Assembly: GCF_002864045.1 (NCBI RefSeq)
Contig: NZ_PJPV01000045.1
Location: 1-64,000 of the forward strand
Reading direction: 5' to 3'
Source of the DNA: Endozoicomonas acroporae
GTDB taxonomy: Bacteria; Pseudomonadota; Gammaproteobacteria; Pseudomonadales; Endozoicomonadaceae
DNA: 64,000 nt
Each line of letters starts with the position of its first letter. The first letter of the stretch is position 1. The translations under genes and the position numbers were made by a program. Shown here in pieces: positions 60,001 to 64,000 of the stretch. Below the pieces are notes generated by a model. The model did no database searches and had not been told where the DNA came from. It saw only the letters and a list, made by a program, of their open reading frames with translations.

Positions 60001-60552
60001 AGCGATGTGCAGATCAATGGCGACCTGTCCATTATCTCCCCAGTGCCTTGGGATTTACCCGCAGGCGAAACCTCGGTCAGCAGTGCGGTGGTCTATGGCG
60101 ATCTTCAGGCGAGAGTGAAAAACTTTTTCAGCCAGAAGGTATGGGATAGCGGCGATCCAAACTGGACGGATGACCGGGTTGGAGACCAGACAACTGCCCA
60201 ATACAACTCCATCAACTACCCGGTAGAAGTGAGTAACAAAGGTGCCATTTACGGCAAGTGGGCGATTATCTTCACCAGCACGACTTCCTTCCAGATTGTT
60301 GAGGAAAAGCTCGGGATCATATCAACCGGCAGCACAACAACGGATACCGCACCCATTAACCCGGAGGCGGGAGTGCCTTATTTCACGATGAAAGCCGATG
60401 GTTGGGGCAGCGGCTGGTCAACAGGCAACGCTATCCGCTTCAATACCGATGGGTGCCTTGCGCCAGTTTGGATTTGCCGGACGGTGCTTTCAGGTCAGGG
60501 TACGGAAACAAACGATGACTTTACGCTACAGATTCGGGGGGATGCTGACTGA
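57013..60552 (+). CDS. Large repetitive tail-tip protein
   Basis: A 1179-residue protein. The N-terminal 300 residues describe a tail-associated domain (LFQDISRIDRTIGDVALRKA, YFTGAEYIDFTRRKVEMQIS). From about residue 305 onward, beta-sandwich-like units recur that start with PGTL/PGSM/PGSV and contain DNGTGNL, DSGNGQMIGSG or DQGNGLLTGDG followed by LPD..... Such repeats suggest an elongated tip or side fibre. The junctions with both neighbours are tight (TGATG). The family is not named here. Confidence 0.75.
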   Translation: MAISNSDVKLFESQRLSDEEDGGGRITGNEVIDGNVNNLFQDISRIDRTIGDVALRKAFIGISTDNNDIYLGSHLILTEPPKDKNVSVLLFNTDSQTDERLDARDRIESYVVPGIKAAWELVGDQLEGQRSVVGYQREESAVPEIGEVYKLTTPDETVSQFIRITAVDYSNEIFTYFTGAEYIDFTRRKVEMQISAPLVTKFIGASPVPGEPEEATSRIQETQIADTSRYYGIQSMSANITAGDLTVKAESVYAPLVPSAKVESPLLDQYGGYTGKTMVATSASSRSVSCRFVHITGTQSRTYLQRGVLPGTLTLSVDGGTFEDNGTGNLIHKSGTNNYSKLTVDYDLGEVNVWRVSGVLSASGNATYQPAVGITGSAISGAIPITNQNRGFNYTLNMAEAKPRPGTLVVSYIALGKWQDIRDSGNGQMIGSGTGTILFATGSAAITLDALPDPDSAIVLSYVAQNDDEVTIRTGSVPVDDMTFRHTVQKPGIKPGSMTVTYVSSGGNKTLTDQGNGLLTGDGSGAIHYAPGELSFKLDNLPDSGTEIQLTYEEGTSAGGEVIVTVDDLGVMSGTIPGAPLLPGSVQLQFLVKQLSNVPNGARLEDDWTTYQSTRNVAKQISDDTSGGWRGVTGSINYQTGAFTILALENYNYPEWRVRTYGGNGRIREVEVTNVPKVQTFTGNTITAIAQASSLSHAPYNENITSPELTIDLLPLMDNTVLLPGSVVFEWNGETYFDRDGSLYKNLSTETNAGVQVGRVDYSGGLAALASYPSGTVNTATIQAAATIGVGFGINAVAFRTPGAPVRQGSLQLTAVRVDTGDVITATADFNGDFSTSEVAGNIDVTTGWCEIEFTDGNSLEKKPIYVIPQSVRYNCVVETSLPLDAELIGLDPVRLPPDGKVPIYRAGDIVVISHTATTEIGTPTTGQVINLARDHQAEIVVEDSSGTLLASDQYTVDREAGTVTFADPLSLIDADSSPLSAPYAIKDRVEHMSVLSDVQINGDLSIISPVPWDLPAGETSVSSAVVYGDLQARVKNFFSQKVWDSGDPNWTDDRVGDQTTAQYNSINYPVEVSNKGAIYGKWAIIFTSTTSFQIVEEKLGIISTGSTTTDTAPINPEAGVPYFTMKADGWGSGWSTGNAIRFNTDGCLAPVWICRTVLSGQGTETNDDFTLQIRGDAD

Positions 60553-61535
60553 TGCCTGTTACTTTTTATTCTTCAGATGATCCGGGAGCCCCAAAATTTG
60601 TTTATTCAGGGTCAAGCGGCAGCTATAAAATCGGAATTATTGATGTCTTGGATGCCATTCTTGTTAATGGCTATAGCGGCAAGACAGGTCTTGGCTGGAC
60701 AAAGCTAATGACCAGTGCAGTTGCCGGGAGTGATCGCACCGTTTACAGAAATCAGTCAGCTTATGAATCGGATTGTCATTTGTTAGCCGAGAGCAGTCCA
60801 ACTAATTCAGGCTGTTTTAAAATGCAGATTGCTGATGCTGTCACATCCCCTGAAGATTACTCTGGCTATAGTCAGGTAATTAATACTTATGTAAATGGCT
60901 ACAAATGGATGGCTGTTGGCGATGAACGGAGTTTTATTTTCTTCGCATACTCTTCCTCTATGTACACAACCTTTAGCAGCAGCTTCAACTCTGTTATGCC
61001 TTTGTGTATTTACATTGGTGACGTTGATCGCTTAAACAATACGACACATATCGGTCATGCGTTGATTACGGATGTGATGCATTCAGGTACTATGGAAACT
61101 GTTACAAGCTATTCCAGCAGACCGTCTTTTTTTGATAATTTTTCAGAGAGGGTCTTAACTAACAAGACGATTCGGCCAGTAACACAGGTTCCCGGCGAAG
61201 AATGGTCTGAAAACAGCTGCTATCATTTTTTGACAAGCATTTTGCCTGACAATGCTGCTAACGCAGCTGGTGCTGGAAAAGATATTGCTTCATTTGAGCA
61301 GGCTGCACAGCTCCGTGTCCCTTGGTTTTTAGTAATCAATCAAGTGTACGTCTATCGTCTTCGGGGACTTTACAATATTTTCCCGATGCTTCAGCACAAT
61401 GATGATAGTAGTAGGGCGCAGATGCTGAAGCCTCTTAATATAGATGGCATAGAATACAGGGGAACGAAGCAGAATGCTGATCGATATAATGGAGTTCCGA
61501 TGTCTTACTACATTCAAACGTCAGGAGACTGGTAA
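60552..61535 (+). CDS. Hypothetical tail protein
   Basis: A 327-residue protein overlapping the previous gene by one base. It contains FYSSDDPGAPKFVYSGSSGS, IIDVLDAILVNGYSGKTGLG, YVNGYKWMAVGDERSFIFFA and PMLQHNDDSSRAQMLKPLN. The opening pattern is common in phage tail-tip proteins beside hub genes. The role is probably structural. It is followed at once by the next tail gene. Confidence 0.65.
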   Translation: MPVTFYSSDDPGAPKFVYSGSSGSYKIGIIDVLDAILVNGYSGKTGLGWTKLMTSAVAGSDRTVYRNQSAYESDCHLLAESSPTNSGCFKMQIADAVTSPEDYSGYSQVINTYVNGYKWMAVGDERSFIFFAYSSSMYTTFSSSFNSVMPLCIYIGDVDRLNNTTHIGHALITDVMHSGTMETVTSYSSRPSFFDNFSERVLTNKTIRPVTQVPGEEWSENSCYHFLTSILPDNAANAAGAGKDIASFEQAAQLRVPWFLVINQVYVYRLRGLYNIFPMLQHNDDSSRAQMLKPLNIDGIEYRGTKQNADRYNGVPMSYYIQTSGDW

Positions 61536-62308
61536 TGTTTACGGCATCATGGCATCTGTTCTCGGAAAAGCCTCCTGCTTATGCTAATCAAATCGTCGGG
61601 AAATTAACCGTTGATGGACTGCTTTATGAAGGGATCGTGTTTGCCCTTGCTGTAGGAAAACTGCAATATATCTCTGGCCAACATGTAAAAAACGGCAATG
61701 TTCACATTCAATCAATCCCGGAAAGGTACAGCACCAAAACCTTAAATCTGTTGATTTTTAAAGATGGTCGGGCGCTGGCCAGTGAGCCTGTTACTCCCGA
61801 CAACGTGGTTGTCTATGATCTCGTCATCAGCACCAGCGGAGGCGGTGGTGCGCCAACCGGCGACCCTGCCACTATAACCGGCAAGGTAGAGCGGGTGCTA
61901 GACAATCAGGCCGAACCCGCAGCAAGGCAACTGGTGGCTATTGAACATAAGCCCGATGGTTCATGGGCGGTAACCGGCAATACGACCAGTGACGCTGAAA
62001 ATGGCAGCTATACACTGGATGTGCTGACCGAAGGCGGGGATACCTTTGTGCTGGCGGTGGATGAATATGGTGTGCCTTTTACCGCTACCGCAGCAGTCGT
62101 TCAAGGGGACATCATCCATCCAACCATTCCCAATGGCCATGTTTACCGGGTTGAAGCAGGCGGCACCTTGCCAGCTACCGAACCGACATGGTGGATTGAT
62201 ACCGGCACCAACCATACCCGCACCATTGAAGGCGGTATATCCCTCCGGGCGTTTCCTTTCTATCGCCCATTAGTGCATGGCCATATCAAGGCGGAACCCT
62301 TGCCATGA
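61535..62308 (+). CDS. Tail protein with carboxypeptidase-regulatory-like beta domain
   Basis: A 257-residue protein. The N-terminal 110 residues resemble the start of its upstream neighbours in layout. Residues about 110-200 form a CarboxypepD_reg-like beta sandwich (ATITGKVERVLDNQAEPAAR, GSYTLDVLTEGGDTFVLAVD). The end, GHVYRVEAGGTLPATEPTWW, may be a short attachment domain. It overlaps the next start by 4 bases. Confidence 0.65.
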   Translation: MFTASWHLFSEKPPAYANQIVGKLTVDGLLYEGIVFALAVGKLQYISGQHVKNGNVHIQSIPERYSTKTLNLLIFKDGRALASEPVTPDNVVVYDLVISTSGGGGAPTGDPATITGKVERVLDNQAEPAARQLVAIEHKPDGSWAVTGNTTSDAENGSYTLDVLTEGGDTFVLAVDEYGVPFTATAAVVQGDIIHPTIPNGHVYRVEAGGTLPATEPTWWIDTGTNHTRTIEGGISLRAFPFYRPLVHGHIKAEPLP

Positions 62309-64000
62309 GTTATGAGGTTCCCACCGACAGTGTCGATTTTCGGCTGACTGGTGCTTCCTATACTGTGTCATCGTCGGCTATTGCTGACTTTACTTTTGAC
62401 GGAAGTCCGTCGTTTTATTTTGTACCGCCTCCCAGTGTGATTCGCCCTTATGGATGCCAATGGCAGGGTGCGCTCAATCGCCAGCAGGGCTTTTCTGCGG
62501 GCTATTCCAGCAGTCGGCCTGTTAGTACTACCCGGCAGCAAAGTAGTCAGCAGGCGAAGCCTCTGGAAGCCTCACCGTTTGGGGTGTTTTGGGGAGCCGT
62601 GGCTAAAAAGCAAGCTAAGATCAGTTTTAGTCACAGGCAGAGCCAGAAGAAAGAAGCGACAGCAGGAACCCGTTGGCAGCAGACTGAGCGGAAAGACAGC
62701 GGCAAGCTGAGTGCATGGGATAAAACCATTGAGGCGCAGGATCATAATCATGCCTCACCATGGAATCATCCTTCGGAGCGGGATAGCAATGTATCGGAGA
62801 GGATGCAGTCGGTTGATCTGTATGGTGCCAACGAAAGAAAAAGCCCTGCTTATATTTTTCCGCAGCAACCGCTTAACTTTACCTTCCGGGATAGGGAGTA
62901 CCAGCCACAGGTAAATGGCTCGGTATTTTTCCAGATTGGTGCCTTTGACAAAGAAATCGCAGCTGTTCCTGTGGATAGCAAGCGGCGCTTTGCCTTTCAG
63001 AGCAACCGGGCCGAAGATCAGCCGGTTGTCCTGCCATGGGGCATCGGCCAGAAAGCCAAGGATGAAACGGTAACCGGCAACTATGGCGGCGAGACAGACC
63101 CGGTCGTTGTGGAAAAGCCGGAGCCGGAACAGCCAGAGATCAGGGAGAGTTATCTGCTTATGAACATCATCACCACTGTCGTTTTGCCTGCCCGGACACC
63201 GCTTGAACTGCCCTCAATGGAAATTAGCCTGGATATTGATAGCTTCTCATGGAGCTTTACCGGGCAGTTGTGGGGCGCTTCCAATATCGCACTGGTGGAA
63301 CCGGACGAGAACGGTCCAAAGCAGATCGAGGTGGATATAAACGGCTGGAAATGGGTATTTATCATCGAGCGTTACAATACGGATAGACGCTTCGGGGCTG
63401 AACGTTACACCCTCTATGGCAGCAGCCGCACCCAACTACTCGCAGCGCCTTATGCGCCACAACGAAGCAAGAGCAACAGCACCAACCTCAATGCCAAACA
63501 GGCTATCATCGAAGAACTGGCCAATACCGGCTTTACGGCGATCTATCCTGACCTGAACGACTACAGCACACCGGATTGGATTATGCCAGGTGGCTCATTC
63601 AGCTATCAGAACCAGACCGCTATGCAGGTGGTGGCCAAGGTCGCTACCACAGCCGGATCAGTGATTATCCCCAGCCGTGATAATGACCAGGTGAGCATAC
63701 AACCCCGATACCCGGCCAGCCCTTGGCACTGGAACACGGCCACTATGGATAAGATCATTCCTGCCAGTATGGTCATTAGCTTGAGCGCCAACTGGCGACC
63801 AGAGCAGGCTTACAATGCGGTCTATGTTTCCGGGACCAATGCTGGCGTGGCGGTCAACGTCAAACGAACCGGCTCCAATGGCGATAACCCGGCTCCCGAT
63901 ATTCTGGAAGACTGGCTCACGGAAACGCAGGTCAATACCGAGCGAGGCCGGAATGAGCTGGCTAAGGGTGGCAACCAGAGCATTACTACCATCGAGTTGC
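62305..64000 (+). CDS. Tail hub/baseplate-like protein (3' end outside window)
   Basis: ATG 62305 overlaps the previous stop (ATGA), and the frame stays open to the window edge (565 codons). The middle is rich in Gln and Ser. From about residue 275 the pattern LLMNIITTVVLPARTPLELP, SFSWSFTGQLWGASNIALVE and GWKWVFIIERYNTDRRFG, then MQVVAKVATTAGSVIIPSRD, resembles tail hub proteins of the gp27/VgrG-like class in long-tailed phages. It would connect the tube to the fibres. Confidence 0.75.
   Translation, partial: MSYEVPTDSVDFRLTGASYTVSSSAIADFTFDGSPSFYFVPPPSVIRPYGCQWQGALNRQQGFSAGYSSSRPVSTTRQQSSQQAKPLEASPFGVFWGAVAKKQAKISFSHRQSQKKEATAGTRWQQTERKDSGKLSAWDKTIEAQDHNHASPWNHPSERDSNVSERMQSVDLYGANERKSPAYIFPQQPLNFTFRDREYQPQVNGSVFFQIGAFDKEIAAVPVDSKRRFAFQSNRAEDQPVVLPWGIGQKAKDETVTGNYGGETDPVVVEKPEPEQPEIRESYLLMNIITTVVLPARTPLELPSMEISLDIDSFSWSFTGQLWGASNIALVEPDENGPKQIEVDINGWKWVFIIERYNTDRRFGAERYTLYGSSRTQLLAAPYAPQRSKSNSTNLNAKQAIIEELANTGFTAIYPDLNDYSTPDWIMPGGSFSYQNQTAMQVVAKVATTAGSVIIPSRDNDQVSIQPRYPASPWHWNTATMDKIIPASMVISLSANWRPEQAYNAVYVSGTNAGVAVNVKRTGSNGDNPAPDILEDWLTETQVNTERGRNELAKGGNQSITTIEL

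Larger units (their letters stand above)
26885..64000. mobile_element. Prophage B, lambda-type siphovirus, inserted in prophage A
   Basis: This region has a complete and separate phage plan: large serine recombinase, leftward recombination operon, CI/Cro switch, primase-helicase, RuvC-like resolvase, lysis cassette, accessory genes, lambda-type terminase and head genes, tail tube, tape measure and tail tip. It duplicates functions already present in prophage A with unrelated proteins. Its right end lies beyond the window. Confidence 0.92.

Overview
The window opens with about 1.3 kb of bacterial chromosome: the tail of an HU gene, an SCP2-like gene and a tRNA-Leu(CAG) cluster. Almost everything after that belongs to two prophages. 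The CCA ends encoded in the tRNAs, the HU sequence, the roughly 50 % G+C and the phage families point to a gammaproteobacterium. A marine Oceanospirillales/Endozoicomonas-like host is only a guess.

Prophage A (about 1.34-26.88 kb and still open) starts at the 3' end of a tRNA-Leu with a tyrosine integrase. A leftward early operon carries Rha, SSB, YqaJ exonuclease and ERF. Next come a RusA resolvase, a CI-like repressor with recognisable operators on both sides, and rightward replication genes (O-like and P-like). These are followed by a DUF1367 protein, a C5 cytosine methyltransferase, a lysis cassette (M15 peptidase, 3TM holin, XhlA-like) and a podovirus-type morphogenesis operon: TerS, TerL, a tiny coupled ORF, portal, scaffold, coat, head-tail adaptors and a tail fibre. 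Two palindromic repeat elements sit inside that operon.

The last gene of prophage A (25945-26892) stops abruptly at about half its expected length. The junction is an inverted-repeat site followed immediately by a large serine recombinase. From there on a different phage begins. Prophage B (about 26.88 kb to beyond the window) is a lambda-type siphovirus inserted into a virion gene of prophage A. It has a leftward recombination operon (SF2 helicase, Fe-S PD-(D/E)XK nuclease, DUF669, Sak4-like ATPase), a CI/Cro switch, a primase-polymerase/helicase, a RuvC-like resolvase, a Q-position gene and its own lysis cassette (XhlA-like, T7-type amidase, 3TM holin).

Between lysis and packaging lies an accessory block: a ParB-like protein overlapping an ABC-ATPase/GNAT fusion, and three minus-strand genes including a Lys-rich protein and a DUF3768 protein. 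Packaging and head genes follow in lambda order (Nu1-like, gpA, gpW, gpB, ClpP-type protease, gpD, gpE, FII-, Z- and U-like, tail tube, tape measure). The window ends inside a tail-tip gene. The right end of prophage B, the missing half of the interrupted gene and attR of prophage A should all lie downstream.

The most notable observations are the phage-in-phage junction, the ParB/ABC-GNAT pair (a candidate DNA-modification or host-takeover module), the accessory block beside it, and several small or overlapping genes that automated annotation would probably miss.
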